From positions 1-32,437 of the forward strand of contig CADEFD010000045.1 in NCBI GenBank assembly GCA_902826515.1: DNA of 32,437 nucleotides, given 5' to 3'. Source of the DNA: an uncultured Acidobacteriota bacterium. GTDB taxonomy: Bacteria > Acidobacteriota > Vicinamibacteria > Vicinamibacterales > UBA2999. Position 1 is the first letter of the stretch. Each line of letters starts with the position of its first letter. Shown one piece after another: positions 8,691-16,501 of the stretch. The position numbers and the translations under genes were made by a program. Below the pieces are notes generated by a model. The model searched no databases. It was not told the DNA's origin and worked only from the letters and a program-made list of their open reading frames with translations.

Positions 8691-10561
8691 GCGCCCGATG
8701 TTACCCCGTCTATTCCATCGATTTTCCGCGAAAGCACGGCATTCAGCAGGACGGTGGCCGCCGGCGTCATCCCCGGGATCCGGCTGGCCTGGCCAAGGGA
8801 GGACGGACGCACCTCCTCGAGCCGCTGCACCAGCTCCGCGGAGAGGCCGGGAAGGCCACGGTAAACGAAGTCGTCGGGAATCCGCTGGAACTCGGCATGA
8901 AGCGCCCGGCGCATCTCGGCGTCCTGACGTCGCAGATACCCGCCGTATTTGATCTCCGTCTGCAGTGTGGCCAGGTCGAATCCGCCGGCCGAGGCGTGTT
9001 CGAGCGGGATTCCGGCCTCGACGAGGCGGGTTGCCGTGACTTCCTGCCACTTGAGCGCGTCCTCTGCCGTCACTTTGGCCCCTGACGGCGCCGTGACAGA
9101 CGTGCTCCGAAGCGTCCGGCGGTTGGCCTCGAGGCGCGCACGACGGGCCTCGAACGCGTCCCAGCGGGCGTCGTCCACGAGGCCAAGGACGCGGCCGCGC
9201 TCGGTGAGGCGTAGATCGGCGTTGTCGGCGCGCAGGTGGAGCCGGTGCTCGGCCCGCGACGTGAAGAGCCGATACGGCTCGAGGCAGCCGCGGGTCACGA
9301 GGTCGTCCACCATCACGCCCAGATAGCCCTCGTGCCGTCCCACCACGAAGGGTGCCTGCTCCTTGACCGCCAGGGCGGCATTCGCGCCGGCGAGCAGCCC
9401 TTGACCGGCCGCTTCCTCGTACCCGGAGGTGCCGTTGATCTGGCCGGCCAGGAACAATCCGCGGATCCGGCGCGTTTCGAGGGAGTGGCGGAGCTCCGTA
9501 GGCTGTACGAAGTCGTATTCGACGGCGTAGCCGGGCCGGAGGAAACGGGCGGTCTCCAGCCCAGGCAGACCGGCGACGATCTCCCGCTGGACATCCTCCG
9601 GCAAGCTCATCGACATCCCGTTGACGTAGATCTCGTCCACATCGAGCCCTTCGGGCTCCAGATGGATGAGGTGTCTGTCGCGGTCCGGGAACCGCATGAC
9701 CTTGTCTTCGAACGACGGGCAGTAGCGGGGACCGATGCCCTGAATCTGGCCGTTGTAGAGCGGCGAACGGGCGATGTGCCGCCGAACAGCCGCGTGGCTG
9801 CCGCTCGTGGAGTGGAGCTTCCAGCAGACCACGGCGTTCCGAGGAGCCTCAGGCGTCAGGAACGACAACGGCACGGCGGGTTCGTCGCCATGTTCCACGT
9901 GGAACACTCCGGCGCTCACAGCCCCCACGAAATCGATCGACGCCCGCGACAATCGGGGCGGCGTGCCGGTCTTGAGCCGGCCCACGGTGAAGTCGAGCGC
10001 CCGGAGATGCTCCCCGAGATGCACGGAGGGCGGCTCCCCGACGCGACCTGCCGGACGGCGATCGTCTCCCACGTGAATCACGCCGTTCAGGAACGTCCCG
10101 GTCGTCACCACAACGGAGCGCCCGCTGAAGGCGCGACCGTCCACGAGAGACACGCCGGTGACCGTGCCGCCCTGCAGCGCCAGCCGTGCCACCTGGCCTT
10201 CAACGATGGTGATGCCTGGCGTGGTGGCGAGTGCCTGCGCCATCCACTTCGCGTAGCGCTGTTTGTCGGCTTGTGCTCTCGGCGCCCAGACGGCCGGACC
10301 GCGGCTCTGGTTCAGCACCTTGAACTGTATGCCGGTGGCGTCAATGGCCCGTCCCATCAGACCGCCAAGCGCGTCGATTTCACGGACGAGCTGCCCTTTC
10401 GCGGTGCCGCCTACCGCCGGATTACACGGCATCGTGCCGATCGTGGTGGTCGAGAGCGTACAGAGGCCCACCGAGCAGCCGAGGGCCGCGGCGGCCCAGG
10501 CCGCTTCGCAGCCGGCGTGTCCGGCTCCCACCACGATGACGTCGAAATCCGCTGCCGGCAT
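8687..10561 (-). CDS. mnmG: tRNA uridine-5-carboxymethylaminomethyl modification enzyme MnmG
   Basis: MnmG (GidA), 624 aa, is the FAD- and NADH-dependent partner of MnmE that installs the cmnm5 group at wobble uridine 34 of several tRNAs. The FAD-binding motif VVGAGHAGCEAA is at residues 11-22. Family signatures IGTMPCNPAVGGTAKGQLVREIDALGG, FNLNGVIHVG-like TGTFLNGVIHVGDD and INGTSGYEEAAGQGLLAGANAAL follow. The C-terminal helical domain ends in KIDGIDGV. A perfect parS palindrome lies inside the coding region where the protein reads VFHVEH. It starts 33 nt after the mnmE stop codon in an AT-rich gap and overlaps rsmG by 4 nt. No good ribosome-binding site precedes the ATG at 10561. Confidence 0.97.
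   Translation of the reverse strand: MPAADFDVIVVGAGHAGCEAAWAAAALGCSVGLCTLSTTTIGTMPCNPAVGGTAKGQLVREIDALGGLMGRAIDATGIQFKVLNQSRGPAVWAPRAQADKQRYAKWMAQALATTPGITIVEGQVARLALQGGTVTGVSLVDGRAFSGRSVVVTTGTFLNGVIHVGDDRRPAGRVGEPPSVHLGEHLRALDFTVGRLKTGTPPRLSRASIDFVGAVSAGVFHVEHGDEPAVPLSFLTPEAPRNAVVCWKLHSTSGSHAAVRRHIARSPLYNGQIQGIGPRYCPSFEDKVMRFPDRDRHLIHLEPEGLDVDEIYVNGMSMSLPEDVQREIVAGLPGLETARFLRPGYAVEYDFVQPTELRHSLETRRIRGLFLAGQINGTSGYEEAAGQGLLAGANAALAVKEQAPFVVGRHEGYLGVMVDDLVTRGCLEPYRLFTSRAEHRLHLRADNADLRLTERGRVLGLVDDARWDAFEARRARLEANRRTLRSTSVTAPSGAKVTAEDALKWQEVTATRLVEAGIPLEHASAGGFDLATLQTEIKYGGYLRRQDAEMRRALHAEFQRIPDDFVYRGLPGLSAELVQRLEEVRPSSLGQASRIPGMTPAATVLLNAVLSRKIDGIDGVTSGA
9891..9906. promoter_or_regulatory. parS site 2 (inside mnmG)
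   Basis: TGTTCCACGTGGAACA, a perfect 16-bp palindrome matching the parS consensus with the C/G variant at positions 5 and 12. It is embedded in mnmG coding sequence, so it must satisfy both ParB binding and the codons for FHVEH. It lies about 1.87 kb from parS 1 and 5.3 kb from dnaA. Confidence 0.88.
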
Positions 10562-10594
10562 CAGATCACATACATACCAAAAACTTATGCATAC
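10562..10594. other. AT-rich mnmE-mnmG gap with a short direct repeat
   Basis: This 33-nt gap is far more AT-rich than its surroundings. On the minus strand GGTATGCAT (10595-10587) and GGTATGTAT (10578-10570) form a 9-nt direct repeat with one mismatch and a 17-nt period; the first copy reaches the last base of the mnmE stop. The T-run between them and the TATG steps might supply a secondary promoter for mnmG, but no convincing -35/-10 pair is present. Confidence 0.4.
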
Positions 10595-11944
10595 CTACTT
10601 ACCGATGCAGAATCCAGCAAATATCTCGTCGAGCAACGCGTCGGCCGTCCGGCGGCCGGTGACCTCTTCCAGCGCCAGTAACGCCGCACGGATGTCGGCC
10701 ACCACGAACTCTTCCGGCAACTGATGTCCCGACGTCGCCATCCCCTCGGCCGCATGGCGCACGTGGTCGAGCGCGCGCGCCAGCAGCACGCGATGCCGCT
10801 CATTCGTCACGAGCACCGACTCCGCGTCGCCCCCACCCAGCCCCGACACCGCGCGGGCAATCGCCGCCGCGAGCGCCGGCACCCCCTGTCCGCTGCGCGC
10901 GCTGACCGGCAGCGCGTCGGTCCCGTCGATCCACGCACACGCCAGATCCGCTTTGTTCCGCACGACGACATGCGCACGGTCCGCCACACTCGCAAGCAGC
11001 GCGCGCTCCGCGTCGCTCATCACGCGCGATCCATCGAGCACCACGACCACGACGTTCGCGGTGTCCACCGCCGCTGACGCGCGGCGCACTCCTTCGGCTT
11101 CCACCACGTCGGCGCCGTCGCGCAGGCCCGCCGTGTCGGTCAGCACCACGAGCGCGCCGTCGATGACGAGCCGCTCGCTCACGAGGTCGCGCGTCGTGCC
11201 GGCAATCGGCGTGACGATGGCGCGGTCGGCGCCAACGAGCGCGTTGAACACGCTCGACTTGCCCACGTTCGGCACCCCGGCGATGACCACGCGCGCGCCG
11301 TCGCGCACGAGTTGTCCGCGGCCTCCCGTGGCCACGAGGCAGGCCATGCCCTGAGCCACGGCCGCGAGCGCGGCGTGCACCTCGGGCGGCTCGATGAAAC
11401 GGTAGCCTTCGTCGGGAAAGTCCATCGACGCTTCGAGCAGCGTCTCGAGCCGCCGCAGGCTGTCCACCTGCTGCACGAGCGCGGCCGAGAGCGAACCCTC
11501 GAGCTGCGCCGCCGCCGCGCGCACCTGCGCGGGCGACACGGCCGCGACGAGGTCGCGCACCGCCTCGGCCTGCACGAGATCGAGTTTTCCTCGGATGAAC
11601 GCGCGCAGCGTGAACTCACCGGGCCTGGCCGGACGCGCGCCGAGCTCGATGGACCGCCGCACAATCGCGGCGAGAATCACGGGGCTGCCGTGCGCCGACA
11701 CCTCGAGGACGTCCTCGCCGGTGTACGAGGCCGGACCTGGGAAGAAGGTGGCGAGCGCGTCGGCCGTGAGGTCCACGGTGGCGACCGAGACGCGCACGGC
11801 ATGCCGCGGCGGCCATGCCGTGGTCCGCGCGGTGAGCCCGAAGCCCACCGATGCGGCCGCCGGGCCGCTCACGCGCACCAGGCCGACGCCGGCGTGCCCG
11901 GCCGCGGTTGCCACGGCCACGATCGTGTCGTCGGTCGAGAACAC
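10595..11944 (-). CDS. mnmE: tRNA modification GTPase MnmE
   Basis: MnmE, 449 aa, is the GTPase partner of MnmG in wobble-uridine modification; its N-terminal domain binds a folate one-carbon donor. I choose GTG 11944 (VFSTDDTIVAVATAAG), with GAGG 6 nt upstream; the frame is open further upstream but overlaps jag. Order: folate-binding N-terminal domain with TGEDVLEVSAHGSPVI (residues 75-90), helical domain, then the inserted G domain with GVPNVGKSS (223-231), AGTTRD (258-263), DTAG (270-273) and NKAD (330-333). It ends with the invariant FCIGK, Cys446 being the conserved catalytic-region cysteine. It lies between jag and mnmG in the classic origin order. Confidence 0.95.
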   Translation of the reverse strand: MFSTDDTIVAVATAAGHAGVGLVRVSGPAAASVGFGLTARTTAWPPRHAVRVSVATVDLTADALATFFPGPASYTGEDVLEVSAHGSPVILAAIVRRSIELGARPARPGEFTLRAFIRGKLDLVQAEAVRDLVAAVSPAQVRAAAAQLEGSLSAALVQQVDSLRRLETLLEASMDFPDEGYRFIEPPEVHAALAAVAQGMACLVATGGRGQLVRDGARVVIAGVPNVGKSSVFNALVGADRAIVTPIAGTTRDLVSERLVIDGALVVLTDTAGLRDGADVVEAEGVRRASAAVDTANVVVVVLDGSRVMSDAERALLASVADRAHVVVRNKADLACAWIDGTDALPVSARSGQGVPALAAAIARAVSGLGGGDAESVLVTNERHRVLLARALDHVRHAAEGMATSGHQLPEEFVVADIRAALLALEEVTGRRTADALLDEIFAGFCIGK

Positions 11945-11962
11945 GGCCGGCCTCGCGCCTCC

Positions 11963-11983
11963 CGCGGGACCTCTGGTCCCGCG
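11963..11983. terminator. perfect 9-bp hairpin between jag and mnmE
   Basis: CGCGGGACC (11963-11971) and GGTCCCGCG (11975-11983) pair perfectly around a 3-nt TCT loop, starting 2 nt after the jag stop. No T-run follows, so it may act as an attenuator, a 3'-end stabiliser for jag mRNA, or a barrier shielding the mnmE start rather than as a strong terminator. It fills the gap between the jag stop and the mnmE ribosome-binding site. Confidence 0.45.
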
Positions 11984-11984
11984 C

Positions 11985-12434
11985 CTACTTCGTGACCGAG
12001 ATGATGACGGTCTTCTCGAACGAGTCGCCGATGCTCTCGGTGCCCACCGACTCGATGTCGGCCACCGCCATGTGCACGATGCGACGTTCGTACGGGTTGA
12101 GCGGCCCCATCTCCTGGGCCAGCCCGGTGTCCTTCGCCTTGCCCGCCAGGAAGATCGCCATCTGGTGCAGCTCGGTGTCCTTGTCGCGGCGGTAGCCGTT
12201 GCAGTCCACCACCAGCCGGCGTTCGTCGCTGCGATCGGCCCGGAACGCGGCGCCGACGATCTGCTGCAGCGCCTGGAGCGCCTCGCCCTGGCGGCGCGTG
12301 AGCACCGAGCCGTCATCGCCGCTCAGGTTGATGCGGATGCCGTCGGTCTCTTCCTCGACCGCCGCGGTGAGATCGAGGCCCATGGCATCGACCACGTCCT
12401 GCACGAATTCCACGATTGGGTCGGTCGCACTCAT
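11985..12434 (-). CDS. jag: Jag/KhpB-type RNA-binding protein (KH and R3H domains)
   Basis: A 149-aa single-strand nucleic acid-binding protein of the Jag/KhpB family. The N-terminal KH-like region (MSATDPIVEFVQDVVDAMGLD, then IRINLSGDDGSVLTRRQGEALQALQQIV) is followed by RRLVVDCNGYRRDK. The R3H part (residues about 111-149) carries NPYERRIVHMAVADI with the Arg-x3-His core, ending in KTVIISVTK. The extra N-terminal Jag domain of Firmicutes is absent, as is common outside that phylum. The ATG at 12434 overlaps the yidC TGA as ATGA (4 nt), which fixes the start and implies coupling. Its role with YidC in membrane or cell-envelope biology is inferred from the conserved neighbourhood. Confidence 0.9.
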   Translation of the reverse strand: MSATDPIVEFVQDVVDAMGLDLTAAVEEETDGIRINLSGDDGSVLTRRQGEALQALQQIVGAAFRADRSDERRLVVDCNGYRRDKDTELHQMAIFLAGKAKDTGLAQEMGPLNPYERRIVHMAVADIESVGTESIGDSFEKTVIISVTK

Positions 12435-14122
12435 CGCTTGACTCCTGCAACGGCCTTCGGCGGGCCGATCATCCAGTTGGTGAAGTACTGCTGACCGATC
12501 GCCCAGAGGTTGCTGACGAACCAGTAAACCACGAGGCCGCTCGGGGCCGGGAGGAACATCGCCGTGAACATCACGGGCATGAACATCAGCACCTTCTGCT
12601 GCACCGGGTCGCCGGTGCCGGGCTGCAGGCGCTGCTGCCAGAACATCGTCGCGCCCATGAGGAGCGGGGTGATGTAGTACGGGTCGCGCTGGGAGAGGTC
12701 GGTGATCCAGCCGGCGAACGGCGCGCCGCGCATCTCGATGGCCTGCGACAGCAGCGAGTAGAACGCAAAGAGCACGGGCAGCGTGAGCAGCATCGGCAGG
12801 CAGCCGCTGGCCGGGTTGGCGCCCTTCGACTTGTAGAGCGCCATCACCTCTTCGTTCATCTTGCCGCGCGCCGGGTCGGTCATCTTCAGGTGCGAGTAGC
12901 GATCCTGAATGGCCTTGAGCTGCGGCTGCAGCTCCTGCATCTTCCGCATCGACACCACGCTCTTGTGACGGAGCGGCGCCATCACGAGGTTGATGAGGAG
13001 CGTGAGGACGATGATCGACCAGCCGTAGTTGCCGACGAACCCGTGCACCCACTCGAGCGCGCCGCGCAGCGGCACGGCGAGGAACGCGAACATGCCGAAG
13101 TCGATGACCTTCGTGAACTCGGGGCTCACCGCGCTCAGCGCGTCGAACTGCTTCGGCCCCACGAAGAAGCGCACGTCGCCGGGCGCCTGATCGAAGCCGA
13201 TCGTGAACGACACGAACTGCCGCGCGACCTGCCCTTCGCCAGCTGGCGTGTACGGCAGATGTGCGAACTCGACGCGCTGATTTCCGGGCGCCTCGAGCGT
13301 GGAGGCCACGAAGTAGTGGTCGGTCACGCCCGCGTAGCGGAACGCCCCCTGCTGCACGCCGGCCGACGAGGCCTTGGCGCCGGCAAACCGCTCGACCGAG
13401 CCGTTCAGGTGCACGAACCCGGCAGCGGGATAGACGTAGTTGCCGGAGAAGAACCCGCCCGAGCCGGCCGTGCGCGCGATCTCCTCGCCGAGGCCGGGGC
13501 CCCAGACGATCCGCGGGTTCAGCACGGTGCCGCCGCGTTTCACGTCGGCCAGGAACGACACCTCGAAACCAGCCGGCTGCAGCGTGAACCGCTTGCGCAC
13601 GGCGAGGCCGTCGGCGCCTTCGTAAGCGAAGGTGATGGCGGCCGGCGACGAGCTGGCGTCGATGCGCGCCGGCGCGTTGTTCTCGACCACGTAGAGCGCG
13701 CCGTTCGCGGCGGCCGTGTCGGTGGCGGCATCGAGCAGCAGCGAGAACGGCAGCGGCTGGCCGCCCGTTTCCGCCGGCACGAGATCCACCGGAGCGCCGC
13801 TCAGCTCCCGATACTGCTTCAGCTCCCAGTGCTTCAGGCGGGCGCCGCGGTTCGTGAAGACAGCGCGGACGCTCGTGGTCTCCACGACGTACTCGCGTTC
13901 CTCGGTGTCTGCACGCAGCGGCGCGGCAACAGGCGCCGAGGCCACCTGGCTGGCCGGCGTGCCGGCGGGGGCCGACGGACTGGCGGCGGGCTGGCCGGCC
14001 TGAGCCGGCGCCGAGGTGGCGGGCGTGGAACCGGGCGCGGGATCCGGCGGCGGGAAGAAGCTCTGGTACGCGAAGAGCACCAGAAACGACAGGCTGATGG
14101 CGAGAAGAACTCTACGTTCCAT
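12431..14122 (-). CDS. yidC: membrane protein insertase YidC (Gram-negative long form)
   Basis: YidC, 563 aa, inserts and folds inner-membrane proteins alone or with SecYEG. The first helix (RRVLLAISLSFLVLFAYQSFF, residues 3-23) is followed by a Pro/Ala/Ser-rich linker and a periplasmic beta-sandwich P1 domain (about 60-335). The conserved core begins at LEWVHGFVGNYGWSIIVLTLLINLVMAPLRHKS. The hydrophilic-groove arginine is in APLRHKS, the cytoplasmic hairpin spans about residues 400-440, and GCLPMLLTLPVLFAFYSLL and SGLVVYWFVSNLWAIGQQ are the later signature helices. The size and P1 domain indicate a Gram-negative envelope. It starts 9 nt after yidD and overlaps jag by 4 nt. Among likely clients are the ATP synthase Fo subunits. 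Confidence 0.96.
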   Translation of the reverse strand: MERRVLLAISLSFLVLFAYQSFFPPPDPAPGSTPATSAPAQAGQPAASPSAPAGTPASQVASAPVAAPLRADTEEREYVVETTSVRAVFTNRGARLKHWELKQYRELSGAPVDLVPAETGGQPLPFSLLLDAATDTAAANGALYVVENNAPARIDASSSPAAITFAYEGADGLAVRKRFTLQPAGFEVSFLADVKRGGTVLNPRIVWGPGLGEEIARTAGSGGFFSGNYVYPAAGFVHLNGSVERFAGAKASSAGVQQGAFRYAGVTDHYFVASTLEAPGNQRVEFAHLPYTPAGEGQVARQFVSFTIGFDQAPGDVRFFVGPKQFDALSAVSPEFTKVIDFGMFAFLAVPLRGALEWVHGFVGNYGWSIIVLTLLINLVMAPLRHKSVVSMRKMQELQPQLKAIQDRYSHLKMTDPARGKMNEEVMALYKSKGANPASGCLPMLLTLPVLFAFYSLLSQAIEMRGAPFAGWITDLSQRDPYYITPLLMGATMFWQQRLQPGTGDPVQQKVLMFMPVMFTAMFLPAPSGLVVYWFVSNLWAIGQQYFTNWMIGPPKAVAGVKR

Positions 14123-14131
14123 GAATCGCTG

Positions 14132-14374
14132 CTACCGATGGGGCACCGGGTCGTGCCCGGAGCCCCCGAAGGGATGACACCGCGCCAGCCGTTTCACGCC
14201 CATCCAGGCGCCACGTACCGGGCCGTGGCGCACGACCGCCTCGGCCATATAGTCGGCACACCCCGGAACGTATCGACAAGTGCCTGAGAACCAAGGAGAT
14301 ATGAAGTACTTATACCCGGCGATCGCGGCGAGGAGCGCGCGGCTGGTCAGCGGAAGGCTGGGGGCGTCTGCCAT
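14132..14374 (-). CDS. yidD: membrane protein insertion efficiency factor YidD
   Basis: A small (80 aa) peripheral inner-membrane protein that assists YidC/Sec insertion. The sequence [32 protein letters not shown] is nearly diagnostic (family pattern YKxxISPxxxxxCRxxPxCSxY), with the conserved cysteines. [18 protein letters not shown] follows, as in the family. The start overlaps the 3' end of rnpA by 65 nt in another frame, a common arrangement in this cluster, and yidC follows after 9 nt. Confidence 0.94.
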   Translation of the reverse strand: MADAPSLPLTSRALLAAIAGYKYFISPWFSGTCRYVPGCADYMAEAVVRHGPVRGAWMGVKRLARCHPFGGSGHDPVPHR

Positions 14375-14708
14375 GACGAGCTGCCACGTCCACGAGGGTC
14401 GCGAATTCCTGCCGCACGCTTTCGAACGGCGCGGTCAGCAGGTCACGCCGCGGGATGACGACGATGTCGAGCGGCGCCGGCAGGCCGGCGGCACGAAACA
14501 CCTCGCGCATCCGGCGCTTCGCCAGATTGCGTTCCACTGCTCCGCCAATCTTCTTGCTCGCGGCAATGCCGAGGCGCGCGCGCCCGGCCGGCATCGGCAG
14601 CACGAAGACGGACATCAGGCGCCCATGACGCTTCACGCCGCCGTCGAACACCCCGGTGAACTCACCGCGACGACGAATGCGTGCGGCTCGGGGGAACGAG
14701 GCGGGCAT
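14310..14708 (-). CDS. rnpA: ribonuclease P protein component
   Basis: The protein cofactor of RNase P, which helps the catalytic RNA bind and cleave pre-tRNA 5' leaders; 132 aa. The N-terminus has [15 protein letters not shown] (substrate-cleft residues). [29 protein letters not shown] holds the arginine-rich RNA-binding helix. [26 protein letters not shown] follows. The C-terminal 20 residues are an Arg/Pro-rich tail encoded over the start of yidD, probably a consequence of the 65-nt overlap. It lies 17 nt after rpmH, the near-universal rpmH-rnpA order. Confidence 0.94.
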   Translation of the reverse strand: MPASFPRAARIRRRGEFTGVFDGGVKRHGRLMSVFVLPMPAGRARLGIAASKKIGGAVERNLAKRRMREVFRAAGLPAPLDIVVIPRRDLLTAPFESVRQEFATLVDVAARHGRRPQPSADQPRAPRRDRRV

Positions 14709-14725
14709 GACCGGGCCCCGATCGA

Positions 14726-14881
14726 TCAGGCTTCGTCGGAAACGGTGAGCCGCTTGCGGCCCTTGGCGCGACGGCGCTTGAGCACCAGCCGGCCGTTCTT
14801 GGTTTCCATGCGGACGCGGAAGCCATGGGTCTTCGCACGGCGCCGGGTGTTGGGTTGGAACGTACGCTTCCCTTTGGCCAT
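14726..14881 (-). CDS. rpmH: 50S ribosomal protein L34
   Basis: A 51-aa gene too short for most ORF cut-offs. ATG 14881 gives [20 protein letters not shown], then [20 protein letters not shown] and [11 protein letters not shown]. This is the classical bL34 pattern (KRTFQPNxRRRxxxHGFRxRMxTxxGRxVLxxRRxKGRxxL). It carries a four-residue acidic tail (SDEA) beyond the usual end. It is the first gene left of the origin, in a divergent pair with dnaA, has a strong promoter 20-50 nt upstream, and precedes rnpA by 17 nt. Confidence 0.97.
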   Translation of the reverse strand: MAKGKRTFQPNTRRRAKTHGFRVRMETKNGRLVLKRRRAKGRKRLTVSDEA

Positions 14882-14907
14882 TCAGTTATCTCTATCCGAA
14901 ACCACGA

Positions 14908-14937
14908 AGTTTAGACGGTTCACCGTGGCCCTGTCAA
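14908..14937 (-). promoter_or_regulatory. predicted promoter of rpmH-rnpA-yidD-yidC
   Basis: Minus strand: perfect -35 TTGACA (14932-14937), 18-nt spacer, -10 TAAACT (14908-14913), with a predicted start near 14901 and a 20-nt leader before the rpmH ATG. A hairpin with CACCAC/GTGGTG arms (14940-14956) lies immediately upstream of the -35, between this promoter and the dnaA side, and might be a protein-binding palindrome. Confidence 0.65.
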
Positions 14938-15099
14938 CGCACCACAGGTAGTGGTGTGCCTTCAAAACAGCGGATTTACCGAGAGATTTTGTTCATTTCG
15001 CCCCTCAGGACGGTCGCGGGGCTGTGTTACAGTTTCCGCCCGGTCAGACCTCACGCGGACCCATCCCCGGCGCAATGTCCAGACCCCCGGAATCCCCGG

Positions 15100-15132
15100 T
15101 TTTCCACAGCGTGTGGAAAACCCTGTGGAAAA
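15100..15132. promoter_or_regulatory. cluster of three DnaA boxes
   Basis: TTTTCCACA (plus, 15100-15108), then its reverse complement TGTGGAAAA at 15112-15120 and 15124-15132. All three differ from the E. coli R1 box TTATCCACA by the same A-to-T change at position 3. The two inverted boxes are 12 nt apart (start to start), just over one helical turn. They lie 38 nt before the dnaA start. Confidence 0.8.
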
Positions 15133-15169
15133 TGGCTGCCGTGCCCTGTCCTGCCCAGAATCCTGCCGT

Positions 15170-16501
15170 ATGTCTGTGAATGTCTGGGACCAGGTGCTGG
15201 CCAAGGTTGAAGCTAAAGTCAATAGACACAGCTACTTCACCTGGTTCAAGCCCACTGGCTTCGTGGCCGACGACGGCGTCACCCTGACCGTCCGGGTGCC
15301 GAACCCGCTGTTCAAGGACTGGCTCACCAAGCACTACGCGGTCGTGCTGGAAGAGGCCCTCCAGGAAGTCGGCCGGCCCGACGCGGTGCTGGCCTTCCAG
15401 TCCTCCGACGCCGACACGCCGGTGCCGGAAGCACCGGTGCAGCCGCATATCGAGGCCACCATCTCGGACGCCCCCACGGGCGTCGCCCAGGGCCTCAATC
15501 CGCGTTACACCTTCGATACGTTCATCGTCGGCCCGTCGAACCAGTTTGCGCACGCGGCCTGCCGCGCGGTGGCCGAGGCCCCGTCGCTCTCTTACAACCC
15601 GCTCTTCATCTACGGCGGCGTGGGACTCGGCAAGACGCACCTGATGCACGCCATCGGGCAGTACGTCGTGCAGCACGGCGCCGGCCTCCGCCTGACCTAC
15701 ATCTCGTCCGAGCGGTTCATGAACGAGATGATCAACGCCGTGCGGTACGACCGCATCCTCGAGTTCCGCGAACGCTACCGCTCGGTGGACGTGCTGCTCG
15801 TGGACGACATCCAGTTCGTCGCCGGCAAGGAAGGCACGCAGAACGAGTTCTTCCACACCTTCAACGCGCTCTACGACGCGCAGAAGCAGATCATCCTCAG
15901 CAGCGATCGGCCACCGCACGAAATCCCCCGCCTCGAGGAACGTCTGCGGTCGCGCTTCGAATGGGGCCTCATCGCCGACGTGCAGCCGCCGAACCTCGAG
16001 ACGAAGGTGGCGATCCTCCGTAAAAAGGCGGATACGGAAGCCATTCCACTGCCCGACAACGTCGCGATGTACATCGCTTCGCGCATCAAGTCGAACATCC
16101 GGGAGCTCGAAGGTTCGCTGATCCGACTGCTCGCCTACGCGTCACTCACCGGCCGCACCATCTCCGTCGAACTGGCCCAGGAAGTGCTCCGCAACGTCAT
16201 CGACCACGACGATCGCGCGGTGTCGCTCGAGCAAATCCAGAAGTACGTCGCCGACTACTACCAGCTCAAAGTTACCGATCTCAAGTCGCGCAACAACGCC
16301 AAGTCGGTGGCGATGCCGCGCCAGGTCGCGATGTATCTGTGCAAGAAACTGACGCACGCGTCGCTGCCCGAAATCGGCAAACACTTCGGCGGGAAGCACC
16401 ACTCGACGGTCATCCACTCGATCAACAAGGTCGAGGACCTCCGCAAGAAAGACGGAGATTTCAACAGCCTGATGACCGGCTTCCTCGAAGCGTTTCGCTG
16501 A
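15170..16501 (+). CDS. dnaA: chromosomal replication initiator DnaA
   Basis: AAA+ initiator, 443 aa, which binds DnaA boxes, melts the origin and loads the helicase. I choose ATG 15170 (MSVNVWDQVLAKVEAKVNRH), which gives a normal domain I. The frame is open upstream to 14951, but those 73 residues cross the DnaA boxes and look like noise. Domain I is residues 1-70, linker 71-108. Domain III starts at PRYTFDTFIVGPSNQFAHAA, with Walker A GGVGLGKT at 139-146 and Walker B VDDIQF at 201-206. Domain IV ends with KLTHASLPEIGKHFGGKHHS, then TVIHSI. The DNA-contacting loop, RDHTT in E. coli, is KHHST here. Likely autoregulated through the boxes upstream. Confidence 0.97.
   Translation: MSVNVWDQVLAKVEAKVNRHSYFTWFKPTGFVADDGVTLTVRVPNPLFKDWLTKHYAVVLEEALQEVGRPDAVLAFQSSDADTPVPEAPVQPHIEATISDAPTGVAQGLNPRYTFDTFIVGPSNQFAHAACRAVAEAPSLSYNPLFIYGGVGLGKTHLMHAIGQYVVQHGAGLRLTYISSERFMNEMINAVRYDRILEFRERYRSVDVLLVDDIQFVAGKEGTQNEFFHTFNALYDAQKQIILSSDRPPHEIPRLEERLRSRFEWGLIADVQPPNLETKVAILRKKADTEAIPLPDNVAMYIASRIKSNIRELEGSLIRLLAYASLTGRTISVELAQEVLRNVIDHDDRAVSLEQIQKYVADYYQLKVTDLKSRNNAKSVAMPRQVAMYLCKKLTHASLPEIGKHFGGKHHSTVIHSINKVEDLRKKDGDFNSLMTGFLEAFR

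Larger units (their letters stand above)
14882..15169. other. oriC: rpmH-dnaA intergenic region, left part of predicted oriC
   Basis: A 288-bp gap between divergent rpmH and dnaA. It holds the rpmH promoter, a 6-8 bp hairpin (14939-14957), a locally AT-rich stretch (14960-15000), a possible extended -10 for dnaA (TGTTACAGT, 15025-15033), and three DnaA-box-like 9-mers within 33 nt: TTTTCCACA at 15100-15108 and TGTGGAAAA at 15112-15120 and 15124-15132. Clustered boxes next to dnaA, with genes diverging on both sides, are the standard sign of a bacterial origin. The boxes would also allow DnaA to repress its own gene. Confidence 0.75.

Noticed and set aside
10065..10080. TCTCCCACGTGAATCA in mnmG as a third parS
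   Set aside because: Several arm mismatches and loss of symmetry; far weaker than the two accepted sites.
14951..15169. 73-residue N-terminal extension of DnaA from an upstream start
   Set aside because: It would translate through the DnaA-box cluster, and the DnaA family starts at the MSVNVWDQVL equivalent.
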